DNA from: [Eubacterium] yurii
Lineage (GTDB): Bacteria > Bacillota > Clostridia > Peptostreptococcales > Filifactoraceae
Assembly: GCA_900167215.1 (NCBI GenBank)
Contig: FUZS01000011.1
Coordinates: forward strand, 1 to 64,000
DNA length: 64,000 nt
Direction: 5' to 3'
Shown here: in pieces, positions 35,549 through 45,035 of the stretch
Position numbering within the stretch: position 1 is the stretch's first letter
How the letters are laid out: every line of letters begins with the position of its first letter
Notes under the pieces: model-generated
What the model was told of the DNA's origin: nothing
The model's input: only the letters and a program-made list of their open reading frames with translations
Databases searched by the model: none
Program-made: the position numbers and the translations under genes

Positions 35549-36325
35549 TTATTCTCCCTCTTTAGTTAATGATTTTCTAAGAGATGGAGGTAAGAAAGCT
35601 TTCAGTTTTTCTTCTATTATTCTTGGATTTTCTCCGGCTTGTATAGAAAGCAAACCTTCAAGAATTATTCCTCTTTCAAGCATCTCAACCGCTGAATTGA
35701 TAGAAAGTTTCTTTGCCATAGGAGTGAAAAATACATTTGCCAAAATTGAACCGTATAATGTGGTAATAAGGGCAACCGCCATATTCGGTCCAAGCGATGC
35801 CGTATCACTCAAGTTTTTTAGCATGGCAACAAGTCCAAACAACGTTCCTATCATACCGAATCCCGGTCCCATACTTGCTATCATTTCCATGAGTCCTTGA
35901 CCGTTTTTATGCCTTTGCTCGATAAAGTCAAGTTCCGTTTCGAGCAAGTTCCTTACAAGCTCTGGATCCGTACCGTCAACTATTAACATCAATCCCTTTT
36001 GCAAGAACGGATCAGGCATATCTCTTGCAGCCTCTTCAAGTGAAAGCAAGCCGTCTTTTCTCGCCTTATTGGCAAGTTCAATAATAGACTCTATAGTCTT
36101 TGACGGATCTGATGCGTCGCTTTTAAAAGTCTTCCCTATGAGTTTGGGCAAGTCCTTTATCGTCGACATCGGAAAAGCAATCATACTGGCAAAAATTGCA
36201 CCCAAGACTGTGATGAAAAATGAAGGTATATCGATATATGTCGCAAATCCGGCTCCACCGGATATAATACCCAGTCCCATAGCCGCAAATGCGCCGACGA
36301 GACCGATGACTGTAGCTAAATCCAT
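35549..36325 (-). CDS. motA: Flagellar motor stator protein MotA
   Basis: The 258-residue protein has four transmembrane helices and a large cytoplasmic loop with charged residues that contact FliG (AARDMPDPFLQKGLMLIVDGTD, ETELDFIEQRH). The conserved channel prolines are seen in SMGPGFGMIGTLFGLVAML and in the following helix. It forms the stator channel with MotB. It lies five bases after flbD. Confidence 0.96.
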   Translation of the reverse strand: MDLATVIGLVGAFAAMGLGIISGGAGFATYIDIPSFFITVLGAIFASMIAFPMSTIKDLPKLIGKTFKSDASDPSKTIESIIELANKARKDGLLSLEEAARDMPDPFLQKGLMLIVDGTDPELVRNLLETELDFIEQRHKNGQGLMEMIASMGPGFGMIGTLFGLVAMLKNLSDTASLGPNMAVALITTLYGSILANVFFTPMAKKLSINSAVEMLERGIILEGLLSIQAGENPRIIEEKLKAFLPPSLRKSLTKEGE

Positions 36326-36330
36326 TTACA

Positions 36331-36540
36331 CTATACCTCTCTTCTTCTTATGTTTACTTGCAATCCTGCTTGTCTTTTATATTCAATAACTTTTTCTATA
36401 ACTTCGTCTATCTTCTCTCTTACTACAAATTTGTGTTCATTTATAAGAGTTATTACAGTATCCGGGTTCGCATCTACTATCTCAATCAAATCTCCGTTTA
36501 TAACAAACTCTTCTCCATTTAATCTCGTCAATTTAATCAT
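36331..36540 (-). CDS. flbD: Flagellar protein FlbD
   Basis: The 69-residue protein matches the small FlbD (SwrD) family: MIKLTRLNGEEFVINGDLIEIVDANPDTVI TLINEHKFVV is its hallmark, followed by a basic tail. In B. subtilis the homologue SwrD raises motor torque by supporting stator function, which agrees with its place just before motA. It is the first gene after the flgE terminator and may start a new transcription unit. Confidence 0.92.
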   Translation of the reverse strand: MIKLTRLNGEEFVINGDLIEIVDANPDTVITLINEHKFVVREKIDEVIEKVIEYKRQAGLQVNIRRREV

Positions 36541-36950
36541 ATAAAAATCAGTTCCTCAACTTAATAAAAATAATAAAAACACCTTGAAATATAAAATTTC
36601 AAAGCCATGCAACTTAAGGAAAAAATGAAATAGTGTAAAATTTTACATAAAATCAAGACAATATTAACAAACTTTTAATATTTTTTCAACATAATTATAA
36701 AATTATTTATATTTTTACACAAATAAAATAAATTTCACATATTTTGTCCTCATACTACATTAATACCACTATATATTTCGGACAAAAATCAATATTTTTC
36801 AATATTTTTTTCATAAAACCATTAGTTGAGATTATAACATACTATTTTATTTTTATCCAGTATTTTTTTGAATATTTTGTACCATATTTTTTATTTTTTT
36901 GATTATTTAATCCTATAAAATTTAATCTTTAAAATATTTATTACTTCATA
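36541..36950. other. Gene-free leader between the flgE terminator and flbD
   Basis: About 410 bases, extremely AT-rich, with no open frame worth reporting. It must hold the promoter of the flbD-motA-...-fliA unit if transcription does not read through the flgE terminator, but I found no box pair I trust. A perfect seven-base hairpin (TTGAAAT and ATTTCAA) lies at about 36583-36601 in the presumed leader; its role is unknown. Confidence 0.4.
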
Positions 36951-36982
36951 AAAAAACACCTATATTTCAATTAGGTGTCTTT
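36951..36982 (-). terminator. Rho-independent terminator behind flgE
   Basis: On the minus strand ACACCTA and TAGGTGT form a stem with an AT loop, followed by TTTTTTT. It lies about 125 bases after the flgE stop codon and separates flgD-flgE from flbD and the downstream motor and chemotaxis genes. Confidence 0.85.
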
Positions 36983-37106
36983 AAAATTATTATTATATTT
37001 AGGACTTTAGTATTATTTATACCTAAAAATATATGACTGTTTTTCCTTCAAGCTGAACAAAAATATTCCCATTAAAGAAAAAACAGTATTACCATATAAA
37101 AATTAT

Positions 37107-38531
37107 CTATCTCTTAAGATTTACAAGTTCTTCCAGCATTTGGTCAGTTGTAGTTATTACCCTTGAGTTAGCTTGGAATCCTCTTTGTGTTACTATCATA
37201 TTAGTAAACTCTTTTGCCAAGTCAACATTTGACATTTCCAGAGCTCCGGAAAGAAGTGCACCATTTCCACCTGAACCGGGTTTATTTATATTTGCTTCAC
37301 CTGAGTTTTCAGTAGGAGCCCATAGGTTATCCCCTTGTTTTTGAAGACCGTTAACATTTGAAAAAGTTGCAGTTACTATTTGTCCAAGCGCCTTTGTATC
37401 ACCATTGTTAAACTGTCCTATAACTTTTCCGTCTGAGCCTATGCTCATCTTAGTAAGTTCACCCAATTTATATCCGTCATTAGTTTTTGCAAAAGCTGTA
37501 GATTTTGACTCATATTGAGTAAGCGAAGATAAACCTATCTTAAAGTTATTTATTGGCGCTGCACCGTTTATAGATGAAGGATCAAGCGTAAATGTCAATT
37601 CTTTTACTGCATTTGCAGGATCTACCAAACCTTTATCAGTAAATTTGAATCCTGTAAGTGCTTTTCCGTCAGCTGTTGTAGCAGGATTTGTATTTATAGT
37701 TGAACCTGTCACAGGGACCATAGCACCGTCAGGAGTTTTGTAGAAGGCATAAGCACTCCAAGTGTTAGGACCTTCTTTTACGAAATCTACCTGAATTGTA
37801 TGTTCACCACCAAGTGAATCCACAACTGATGTAGTAATAGTTTTTCCAATTATGCTTTCTCTCTTTGGAGACGAACCTTCTGCAAGTTCAGGCTTTACAG
37901 TATATGTGAAACCTTTTGCAGGATCTGCAGGATCTACAGGTTTTTGATCGTATATTGTAGCCAGTGTATTAGGAAGTGGTGAAGGCAGACCTTCAGCAGT
38001 CTTTGAGCTTAGGTTTCCTTCCAATTGAATATTGCTTGTTACCTTAGGTTTTAATACGTCCTTTATAGGCACTTGTATCTTACCTATTTTTTCTATTATA
38101 TTCCCGTCTTTGTCAGCTTGATATCCCATGACATAGCTACCGTTTTTATTTACGAGATAACCTTCTTCATCAACTCCAAAGTTTCCGTCTCTCGTGTAGA
38201 ATCTTCCATCGGGTCCGTCAACCATGAAAAATCCTTCACCGTCAATGTATAAGTCTGTATTGATATTAGTAGTTTCTACAGTACCCTTATCCATTGCGTT
38301 GTCTATTGAACTTAAGTTCATACCAAGTCCTATTTGTCCGGGGTTGATACCCCCTCTGTCTCCACTTGAACCTGACGCAGCCCTTGTCAATTGGCTGTAT
38401 GTGTCTTTGAAAGTTGTTCTTGCAGCCTTAAAAGCTACAGTATTAACATTTGCTATGTTATTTCCTATTACATCCATTCTCGCTTGATGATTCTTCAAAG
38501 AAGAAACAGCAGAATTCATAGAACGCATCAT
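37107..38531 (-). CDS. flgE: Flagellar hook protein FlgE
   Basis: The 474-residue product begins with the rod/hook signature MNSAVSSLKNHQARMDVIGNNIANVNTVAFK, contains the FlgE D1/D2 region and ends with the matching C-terminal helix (MSNVDLAKEFTNMIVTQRGFQANSRVITTTDQMLEELVNLKR). It forms the hook. Size is typical for Firmicute hooks. It is followed by a terminator and preceded by flgD, with which it shares the sigma-28-type promoter. An AGGAGG-like ribosome site (GGGAGG) precedes the first ATG. Confidence 0.96.
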   Translation of the reverse strand: MMRSMNSAVSSLKNHQARMDVIGNNIANVNTVAFKAARTTFKDTYSQLTRAASGSSGDRGGINPGQIGLGMNLSSIDNAMDKGTVETTNINTDLYIDGEGFFMVDGPDGRFYTRDGNFGVDEEGYLVNKNGSYVMGYQADKDGNIIEKIGKIQVPIKDVLKPKVTSNIQLEGNLSSKTAEGLPSPLPNTLATIYDQKPVDPADPAKGFTYTVKPELAEGSSPKRESIIGKTITTSVVDSLGGEHTIQVDFVKEGPNTWSAYAFYKTPDGAMVPVTGSTINTNPATTADGKALTGFKFTDKGLVDPANAVKELTFTLDPSSINGAAPINNFKIGLSSLTQYESKSTAFAKTNDGYKLGELTKMSIGSDGKVIGQFNNGDTKALGQIVTATFSNVNGLQKQGDNLWAPTENSGEANINKPGSGGNGALLSGALEMSNVDLAKEFTNMIVTQRGFQANSRVITTTDQMLEELVNLKR

Positions 38532-38626
38532 ATCGATAATCCTCCCATATTAAGCCCATCCTTGGCATTATATATCTTATTCGTTAAGATATTTTATAAT
38601 TTATTTTTTTATTATTTTCTATATTA

Positions 38627-38731
38627 TTATTTTACTTTTCTTATTTCGGCTTTTCCGATTATTTTTTTATCTATTTTCTTAGTATATTTTTTTGTACTTT
38701 TAGTTTTTAGAGTTATTTTATTATTCTTCAT
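38627..38731 (-). CDS. Tentative 34-residue lysine-rich ORF between flgD and flgE
   Basis: A frame starting ATG after AAGGG (11-base spacing) encodes a peptide with 13 Lys in 34 residues (MKNNKITLKTKSTKKYTKK...). Many Firmicutes carry a small flagellar operon gene at this exact position, but the peptide is far shorter and I see no similarity. In such A-rich DNA a frame of this size is expected by chance. Reported only because of its position. Confidence 0.2.
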   Translation of the reverse strand: MKNNKITLKTKSTKKYTKKIDKKIIGKAEIRKVK

Positions 38732-38776
38732 ATCGTATTTTTCCCTTGTTTTTTATTCTTAGATATTTCTATTTTC

Positions 38777-39253
38777 TTATTTTGACTTCAAATTCTTTAT
38801 TTCATTTTCCAGTGAAGTTATCTTATCCAAAAGCGCCTTGTTAGTATTTTTAAACTCAGCTAAAAACTCATCTATCTTTGAATTAAACGATCCCTTATCC
38901 TCAAAATTTTTGGCAAATTTTTCAAATGATGATGCCATGTTACTCATTTGTTCTACAGAAGTAAACTGTGCCATTTGAGTCATATATTGCTCATTTTTCA
39001 TAGGCTCCATAGGATCCTGATGTTTCATCTGAGCTACAAATAACTTTATAAATGTGTCTTTATCGTATCCTGTTCTTTTTGCTTTTTCAGCTTTCTTTGC
39101 CTCTTCTTCAGCTTGTTTTTTCTTCAAAGATTCGGCAGTTACATCTGCAAACTTATATTCCTTGCCAAGTGAGTCTGTCATTTTCTCACTGTTAGTATTC
39201 ACATTTTTAGTTACAGAATTTACAACTGAGTTTTGCAATGATTGTATAGACAT
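38777..39253 (-). CDS. flgD: Hook assembly scaffold FlgD
   Basis: The 158-residue product shows the FlgD N-terminal block DTFIKLFVAQMKHQDPMEPMKNEQYMTQMAQFTSVEQM. It lacks the C-terminal FlgD Ig/TTR-like domains and instead ends in a coiled coil (NKALLDKITSLENEIKNLKSK), a short form common in Firmicutes. FlgD caps the growing hook and is removed when FlgE is complete. A sigma-28-type promoter lies about 50 bases upstream. Confidence 0.92.
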   Translation of the reverse strand: MSIQSLQNSVVNSVTKNVNTNSEKMTDSLGKEYKFADVTAESLKKKQAEEEAKKAEKAKRTGYDKDTFIKLFVAQMKHQDPMEPMKNEQYMTQMAQFTSVEQMSNMASSFEKFAKNFEDKGSFNSKIDEFLAEFKNTNKALLDKITSLENEIKNLKSK

Positions 39254-39304
39254 TCTTTCCCCCTAATAATTTAAGAGATACATTAAATTGTTACACCTTA
39301 TATT

Positions 39305-39331
39305 TTATCGAATATTTATACAAATACTTTA
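39305..39331 (-). promoter_or_regulatory. Candidate sigma-28 promoter of flgD-flgE
   Basis: On the minus strand TAAA (39328-39331), exactly 15 bases, then TTCGATAA (39305-39312). The B. subtilis sigma-D consensus is TAAA, 15 bases, GCCGATAA, so 10 of 12 positions agree. The predicted start lies about 45 bases before the flgD ATG and after the fliK terminator, where a new promoter is needed. The sigma factor itself is encoded at 17204-17947. Confidence 0.6.
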
Positions 39332-39384
39332 TATTTTTTCTATATATTATTTAAAGTTTTTTAAACGGATTTACTTTAGGTCAT

Positions 39385-39420
39385 AAAAAAGTGATGTACT
39401 ACAGTTTGTAATACATCACT
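39385..39420 (-). terminator. Rho-independent terminator behind fliK
   Basis: On the minus strand AGTGATGTA and TACATCACT form a perfect nine-base stem with a 13-base loop, followed by TTTTTT. It closes the flgB-to-fliK unit about 130 bases after the fliK stop codon. Confidence 0.88.
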
Positions 39421-39548
39421 GAAATTATTATAAATATAGCTTAATTTTTAAAGTCACAGATTATTTTTTAATCCAAAATCCATTTTTTATTTGCTATTAA
39501 ATTGTAAACTTATATGGTAATTAACAGATTTTCAATATTAATATCTGT

Positions 39549-40967
39549 TTAATATAGGTCGTTAAACATCTCATCACTTAGCATATAAGGATTGATGACC
39601 TCTTCAAAGACGAGTTCATCTACCGAAAGTCTCACTCCGCCTTTTTTAGAAAAATTTATAGCTTCCATTATATTTTGATGATAATTTGTCTCCTGATTGC
39701 TTTGTCCCACTTGTACGTTGATTTCTTGGACGTTTACACCTTGCTCAAGCAGTGACTGTCTCAAGATGTGGATGTCATTTTCTATCGCCTGTTTAGCCTT
39801 TTGAGAGTCTACAAAAAACGATGCGTTGAATACTCCATTTTCAGAATTTATACGAACGCTCAGTTTCCCAAGAGATTCAGGCTCAAGCTTTATATCAAAA
39901 CTTGTCTTATTTCCCCTAAAGGCTACTCTCATCTCATCGACTATCTTTGCGAAGTTTTGTATCTGTTCATTTACTAATGTCGCTCTTCCAGCAGTAGAAG
40001 CAGTTATCTTGTTGTTTAAGACAAAGTTTCTCATCACACTCGTATCTATTGATATATTGACAGGACTTTCTATATCCACATCATTGTTTATATTTAGCTC
40101 TTCATTTGCTTGATTATTTATTACAGGTCTGATTTCTTCCTTAAGCAGGTCTATCTCTCTTGCAATGTCAATTTTTGATGTGTCCAAGTCAGTATTTGAG
40201 CTTTCTTTTTGAACCTTATTCTTATCACTTATATCTTTTACAACTTCTTTGAAAGTTTTGAGACTCTTAGTATCTTTGTCTTCAGTCAAAGCGGAGAATT
40301 CTTCCCCAAGCTCTATTTCATTACCTTCTTTGACTTCAGTTTTTGAGCTTAAATCCCTTGGTAAGTTATTTAAGACTGTATTTTCAACATTTTGACTTTC
40401 ATTGTTTATAACTTGCTCATTGTTTACTTCAACTGCAGCAGGCATCAAGCCTATATTGTCTTTTAGCTTTTCAAGAGTTTCATCGTTTTGTACTACTTGC
40501 ATATTAAACATATAGACATTTGTTTCTAAGTTTTTCTCTACAGGTGTATTTTCTTCCTTATTTTCTTGTACTTCTTGGTTTTTATCCTTTACACTTACAT
40601 CTTTTTGACTTGTATTTTCTATCTTATTGTAATTTTCTACACTTTCTTCTTTGTCATCAGATGTATTTTTTAGCTTAGAGTCTTGGTTTATCTTTTCATC
40701 TTTTCTTAAAGAATCTTTTTTTATTGCATTGTTTTTGAAACCTTTGTCGTCAGTTTCTGTTTTTTCCTTTTCACTGTTTTCACTTTTAACACTTTTTTTA
40801 AAATCTCTCTTAGTTTCAAATTTATTATTTTCGTTTGAATTAGATCTTACATAATCCTTGAAACTCACATCCGTCTTTAAATCTGATTTTTGAGTCATAT
40901 TCTTGGAAATGTCCGCAAATATAAAATTACTCGATAAAGCAGTATTATTTGAAGTTATCTTCTCCAT
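39549..40967 (-). CDS. fliK: Hook-length control protein FliK
   Basis: The 472-residue product has a long low-complexity N-terminal part (Asn, Lys, Glu, Ser-rich, about 1-310), typical of the molecular-ruler region, and a C-terminal Flg_hook domain (about 345-430) with FDIKLEPESLGKLSVRI, FNASFFVDSQKAKQAIEND and LRQSLLEQGVNVQEINVQV. It measures hook length and triggers the FlhB switch. It overlaps the MotE-like gene by 23 bases. Confidence 0.92.
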   Translation of the reverse strand: MEKITSNNTALSSNFIFADISKNMTQKSDLKTDVSFKDYVRSNSNENNKFETKRDFKKSVKSENSEKEKTETDDKGFKNNAIKKDSLRKDEKINQDSKLKNTSDDKEESVENYNKIENTSQKDVSVKDKNQEVQENKEENTPVEKNLETNVYMFNMQVVQNDETLEKLKDNIGLMPAAVEVNNEQVINNESQNVENTVLNNLPRDLSSKTEVKEGNEIELGEEFSALTEDKDTKSLKTFKEVVKDISDKNKVQKESSNTDLDTSKIDIAREIDLLKEEIRPVINNQANEELNINNDVDIESPVNISIDTSVMRNFVLNNKITASTAGRATLVNEQIQNFAKIVDEMRVAFRGNKTSFDIKLEPESLGKLSVRINSENGVFNASFFVDSQKAKQAIENDIHILRQSLLEQGVNVQEINVQVGQSNQETNYHQNIMEAINFSKKGGVRLSVDELVFEEVINPYMLSDEMFNDLY

Positions 40968-42330
40968 TTAATAATCCTCCGATTTTAGTTGTACCGTTCG
41001 GTATATCAATTTCTCCAATTTTAGTTGGACTGTTAGGTATATCAATTCCTCCAATTTTAGTTGGACTGTTCGGTATACCAATTTCTCTGCTTATATATGC
41101 TGCTTTATCCGCCTTATTGTCATTTTTAAGTTGCGCCAGTAAATCTCCTACCAATGCCGGTTTCATCTTTTTTAAAACATCAATTGCCATCTGTCTTTCA
41201 TTTATAGAAAAACTTCTCATATTATCAATCCTATAATTTTTATATATAGGATTTGTATTGACTAATTTATCTATTATTTTTGCCAAGTCGGCAGACTGCA
41301 TTTTTTCATAAGCTTTTCTCAGTATATCGACATCTTCATCATATTTTTTTAGAACTTTTAATGAATTTGCCACTACTGTTGAAAAACTTCCATCAAAATT
41401 CATCTGATAATCTTCAAAATTTTTGATTTCAGTAAGGATTGCCTGCACCTCCGACTCGTCTTCAAAATTCTTAAGTATCCTTGCCGCACTTAGATAGTCC
41501 ATATTGGAAAAAATAACTGCAAGTTGATCATTGCTGAACTTTTTAGAATCCTGTAATTCCTTGGCAGCCATCTTTTCTTCAGTTTTTTCGTAAAGAGCGC
41601 CAAGAGATGAATACTTTCTTAAAAATTCGAGATAGTTTTGTCTTTCTCTTTCTACAGAATCATTGAACTGTTTAGTAAATCTGTTTCTTATTCCTTCTAT
41701 ATAGTTAGGATTGGTATAATTTAATATCTTTGCTACAGTCGCTGCCTTCATGCGTGATAAAGCAGATGATACCTTGTCATAATTTTTACCTGATTGCAAT
41801 TCCTTTTTTATGGCATCTATAGCTCCCTTTATACCAAGTGACTCATAATACTTTGCAAGCTCATCACTTTCAGATGAACTTTGCTTTTTCATCTCCTCGT
41901 ACTCGCTTTTTATTATATCTGATTTGCTTTGAACTATATCTATATAATTTCTTATTTTCGAAGTCTTATCTGGATTTATCACCATCATGGACGACATTAT
42001 ACTCTCATATGCATTTTTGTCGCTTTTTTTGATGTCCAGCATCTTGTTTCCGGCGTCTTCTACACTCATAGTTGTATAGTATTTCGCAAGTTCAGATATT
42101 CTAGTATCACCTGAGATTTTCGCCTTTTCCTCAAACTGTTTTTGAGCATTATACGACTTGATTTGTGTATCTATAAGGGATTTTGCTCTTTCATTTGTAA
42201 GATACAATATTCCTATTGTTGCAGCTATTACCAAAAAAAACACCACAATAACTGCAAGCCCAATCTTTATCTTTGTAAAAATGGATGTCTTTTTAGCCGG
42301 ACTGTTCAATACTTCCTGTTGCACGCTCAC
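40945..42330 (-). CDS. MotE-like flagellar membrane protein with C-terminal repeats
   Basis: The 461-residue protein has one N-terminal transmembrane helix (about 22-49), a long helical region containing three copies of an MgtE-N/MotE-like module (for example ELAKYYTTMSVEDAGNKMLDI, AKYYESLGIKGAIDAI, LAVIFSNMDYLSAARIL, MQSADLAKIIDKL), and a C-terminal tail of three 12-residue repeats (IPNSPTKIGGID type). Proteins of this kind lie between fliJ and fliK in many Firmicutes and are thought to act as chaperones or stators-associated factors; the role is not settled. It is longer than usual, apparently through module duplication. Confidence 0.75.
   Translation of the reverse strand: MSVQQEVLNSPAKKTSIFTKIKIGLAVIVVFFLVIAATIGILYLTNERAKSLIDTQIKSYNAQKQFEEKAKISGDTRISELAKYYTTMSVEDAGNKMLDIKKSDKNAYESIMSSMMVINPDKTSKIRNYIDIVQSKSDIIKSEYEEMKKQSSSESDELAKYYESLGIKGAIDAIKKELQSGKNYDKVSSALSRMKAATVAKILNYTNPNYIEGIRNRFTKQFNDSVERERQNYLEFLRKYSSLGALYEKTEEKMAAKELQDSKKFSNDQLAVIFSNMDYLSAARILKNFEDESEVQAILTEIKNFEDYQMNFDGSFSTVVANSLKVLKKYDEDVDILRKAYEKMQSADLAKIIDKLVNTNPIYKNYRIDNMRSFSINERQMAIDVLKKMKPALVGDLLAQLKNDNKADKAAYISREIGIPNSPTKIGGIDIPNSPTKIGEIDIPNGTTKIGGLLNGEDNFK
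40981..41088 (-). repeat. Three 36-base tandem repeats inside the MotE-like gene
   Basis: Three consecutive 36-base units encode IPNSPTKIGGID, IPNSPTKIGEID and IPNGTTKIGG. The unit edge nearest fliK overlaps the fliK start region. Near-identical units with a few substitutions indicate recent duplication, so copy number may vary between strains. Confidence 0.85.
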
Positions 42331-42342
42331 TGTTAAATCTCC

Positions 42343-42786
42343 TTAATTATTTTTTCTCGCCGTAAAACTTACAATTTCATCTATTATCTTTTCTTCATCT
42401 TTTGATTCTTTTTCCAAAAACTTATGATAGTCCTTGTCTTTTAAATTCTCATAAGACTTTCTCTGTCTTCTTATATCTATAAATTCTTCTTTCTTGCCTT
42501 CCAAGTTTTTTTGTAATATATCTATCTCTTCTATTTTTTGCCTTATAGCGGTATTTTTCAGATAGTCTATATATTTGTTGAGTTCCAGCAATTCTTGTAT
42601 AGACGAGCCGTTTGAATTTTTATCCTGTCTATATTTATAATTTTCTTCAAGCTCATCATATAGCTCTGTTAATTGCTTTTTTGCCTTTTCAATCTCAAAA
42701 TTAACAAGACTCATCTCATTTTTCTTATTATCTTCTTCCTTTTCTTTGACATCTAATACCTTTTGTAATCTGAATTTATAAGCCAT
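42343..42786 (-). CDS. fliJ: Flagellar export chaperone FliJ
   Basis: The 147-residue, almost wholly coiled-coil protein begins MAYKFRLQKVLDVKEKEED, the usual FliJ opening, and is rich in Lys and Glu. FliJ is the stalk-like component of the export ATPase complex with FliI and FliH. I chose the ATG at 42786 because a ribosome site (AAAAGGTGATTTGT) precedes it; an in-frame GTG three codons earlier is less likely. Confidence 0.88.
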   Translation of the reverse strand: MAYKFRLQKVLDVKEKEEDNKKNEMSLVNFEIEKAKKQLTELYDELEENYKYRQDKNSNGSSIQELLELNKYIDYLKNTAIRQKIEEIDILQKNLEGKKEEFIDIRRQRKSYENLKDKDYHKFLEKESKDEEKIIDEIVSFTARKNN

Positions 42787-42853
42787 ACAAATCACCTTTT
42801 ATACAATCGACAACTTTTACAAAAACATTCACCCAAATATTACGCTTACTTAG

Positions 42854-44173
42854 TTAAAAATCCGTTATTATCTGTCCTATCATATCTTCTATCTGTGAAA
42901 AAGTGTATTTGTCATGGACACCCTGTTTCAAGAAATTATTTATCTCATCATTTTTCTCTATGGCAAAGTCCACTTTTTTGCTTGAGCCTTTGACATAAGC
43001 ACCTATACTTATCAAATCCTCAGAGTCCTTGTATGTGGCAAGCAAGTCTCTCATCACTCCCACCTTCTTCATATGTTCAGCGCTCATTATAGACGGCATT
43101 ACTCTGGAAACTGACGCCAGTACATCTATTGCAGGGTAGTGATTCTTATTTGCCAAGGCTCTTGATAAGACTATGTGTCCATCCAATATACCTCTGACAG
43201 TATCGGCAATAGGCTCATTCATATCATCACCGTCAACAAGCACTGTATAAAGTGCAGTTATAGAGCCTTTATCTGAGTTACCTGAACGCTCAAGTAGTCT
43301 TGGAAGTTCAGCAAAAACTGAAGGCGGATAGCCCTTTGTAACCGGAGGCTCTCCTATTGCAAGTCCTACCTCTCTTTGTGCCATAGAAAATCTTGTTAGT
43401 GAGTCCATCATCAATATGACGTTCTTACCCTGATCTCTAAAATATTCTGCAATGGAAGTTGCAAGTAGAGCTCCTTTTTTCCTTACAAGAGCAGGTTGAT
43501 CTGATGTTGCTACTACAACGACCGAACGACTTAAGCCCTCTTCTTTAAGGTCATTTTCTATAAACTCCTTAACCTCTCTACCTCTCTCGCCTATAAGCCC
43601 TATTACATTTATATCTGCTACGGTATTTCTTGCTATCATGCCAAGTAGGGTTGACTTTCCTACACCTGAGCCGGCAAATATACCTATTCTTTGCCCTCTA
43701 CCGCAGGTAAGCATACCGTCTATTACCTTGACTCCAAGCGGTAATGGCTCTCTTATTCTCATTCTTGACAGCGGATTTGGAGGCATATTATTTACAGGAT
43801 ATGCTCGACTTACATTTAAGCTCTCCTTATCATCAATAGGTTGACCTAAGCCGTCAAGTACCCTGCCAAGTAAGCTGTCACCTACCTGCACCTCATGGGA
43901 ATTGCCTGAGGCTATAACAGTAGCCCCCGGAGATATGCCCTGCATATCACCAAGTGGCATGAGAAGTACGGCATTTTCAGTAAAACCCACTACTTCTGCC
44001 ATTACAGGGACATCTGATTTGACAGGGAATATCTTACACATCTCTCCAACTTGCACTTGAGGACCTATAGATTCAATGGTTAATCCAACAACCTTTGAAA
44101 CTCTACCCTTATATTGTACCAAGGTCGCATCAGAAAGTCTGTCAAAATACTTACTTAAGTCCAATTGTTGCAT
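42854..44173 (-). CDS. fliI: Flagellar export ATPase FliI
   Basis: The 439-residue product is homologous to the F1-ATPase beta subunit: Walker [15 protein letters not shown] near residue 170, [13 protein letters not shown], Walker [12 protein letters not shown] and [24 protein letters not shown]. It powers the initial steps of type III export with FliH and FliJ, whose genes flank it. Length and all catalytic boxes are normal. Confidence 0.97.
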   Translation of the reverse strand: MQQLDLSKYFDRLSDATLVQYKGRVSKVVGLTIESIGPQVQVGEMCKIFPVKSDVPVMAEVVGFTENAVLLMPLGDMQGISPGATVIASGNSHEVQVGDSLLGRVLDGLGQPIDDKESLNVSRAYPVNNMPPNPLSRMRIREPLPLGVKVIDGMLTCGRGQRIGIFAGSGVGKSTLLGMIARNTVADINVIGLIGERGREVKEFIENDLKEEGLSRSVVVVATSDQPALVRKKGALLATSIAEYFRDQGKNVILMMDSLTRFSMAQREVGLAIGEPPVTKGYPPSVFAELPRLLERSGNSDKGSITALYTVLVDGDDMNEPIADTVRGILDGHIVLSRALANKNHYPAIDVLASVSRVMPSIMSAEHMKKVGVMRDLLATYKDSEDLISIGAYVKGSSKKVDFAIEKNDEINNFLKQGVHDKYTFSQIEDMIGQIITDF

Positions 44174-44213
44174 ATTCTACCTTATAAAGAAAAAAACTAT
44201 AAAAATATAGTTT

Positions 44214-45035
44214 TTAATCTTTCCTTTCAACTTCAAAGAGTTTTGAAAATTCTTCTTTTAATTTGATAATTTGATCTTCTATTGAGGCATTTACTGTGCC
44301 GTCGTCACTTTCTATCTCAATATCTCCACTATTATAACTGTCAACTATCTTTATCTCTATGTCTTGCACTGTAGGGAACATAGATAGTATCCTTGTCCTA
44401 AGCATAGATGTCTCTTCAAAATCATCTCTGCTTATTCTTACAGTAAGTTTTTTCCTTGCATTTAACTCTTCTATAGACGATAAAACGACATTTGTAACCA
44501 TCTCGTCGTCTTCCTTCATCTTTTGCCTTATTATCTTTTTCACACATTCAACAGTTAGATTTATTATCTGCTTTTCAGCATTTGCAAAAGATTCCTGTCT
44601 GAAATTATGTGCCTCATCCAATATATTCTTAGCCTCTTTAAGCATATAGTCATACTTTGACATAGCCTCTTCAAAGCCCTTTTCATAGCCTTGCCTTTCT
44701 TTTTCTTGAAATAACTCTGCTATCTTTTCGTTGGCACTTTCCACTATTTCTCTTGCTCTTACATTGGCAGTTTCTATTATCCTGTCAGAAAATTCATTGG
44801 CACTTTTCTTTATCTCTTCGGTTTCATTTTGAAGTTTCAATTTTAACTGCTCAAGTTTTTCTACTCTTACCTTTTTTTCCACTTCTTCTTTGAAGACCTT
44901 GTTTATAGCATCGCCATTTTTGTTCATAGATTCGATGCTCTTGGTAGAGGCCTTATTCTCATCCTTTATATCGTGATATCCTATGATATATGTCTTTTGA
45001 GTCTCAACAAAGTTTGATTTTATAACTCTAGCCAA
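44214..45035 (-). CDS. fliH: Flagellar export regulator FliH
   Basis: The 273-residue protein has an N-terminal variable part, a long Glu/Lys/Ala-rich helix (about 55-135, INxxVEKLEQLKLKL to EKERQGYEKGFEEAM) and a C-terminal FliH domain (IINLTVECVKKIIRQKM, LTVRISRDDF, IEIKIVDSYNSGDIEIESDDGTVNASI). It regulates and tethers FliI. The start overlaps the fliG stop by eight bases. Confidence 0.93.
   Translation of the reverse strand: MARVIKSNFVETQKTYIIGYHDIKDENKASTKSIESMNKNGDAINKVFKEEVEKKVRVEKLEQLKLKLQNETEEIKKSANEFSDRIIETANVRAREIVESANEKIAELFQEKERQGYEKGFEEAMSKYDYMLKEAKNILDEAHNFRQESFANAEKQIINLTVECVKKIIRQKMKEDDEMVTNVVLSSIEELNARKKLTVRISRDDFEETSMLRTRILSMFPTVQDIEIKIVDSYNSGDIEIESDDGTVNASIEDQIIKLKEEFSKLFEVERKD

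Noticed and set aside
40981-41088. Short direct repeats considered as a CRISPR array
   Set aside because: The three 36-base units are adjacent without spacers and encode in-frame 12-residue protein repeats; no cas genes are near.
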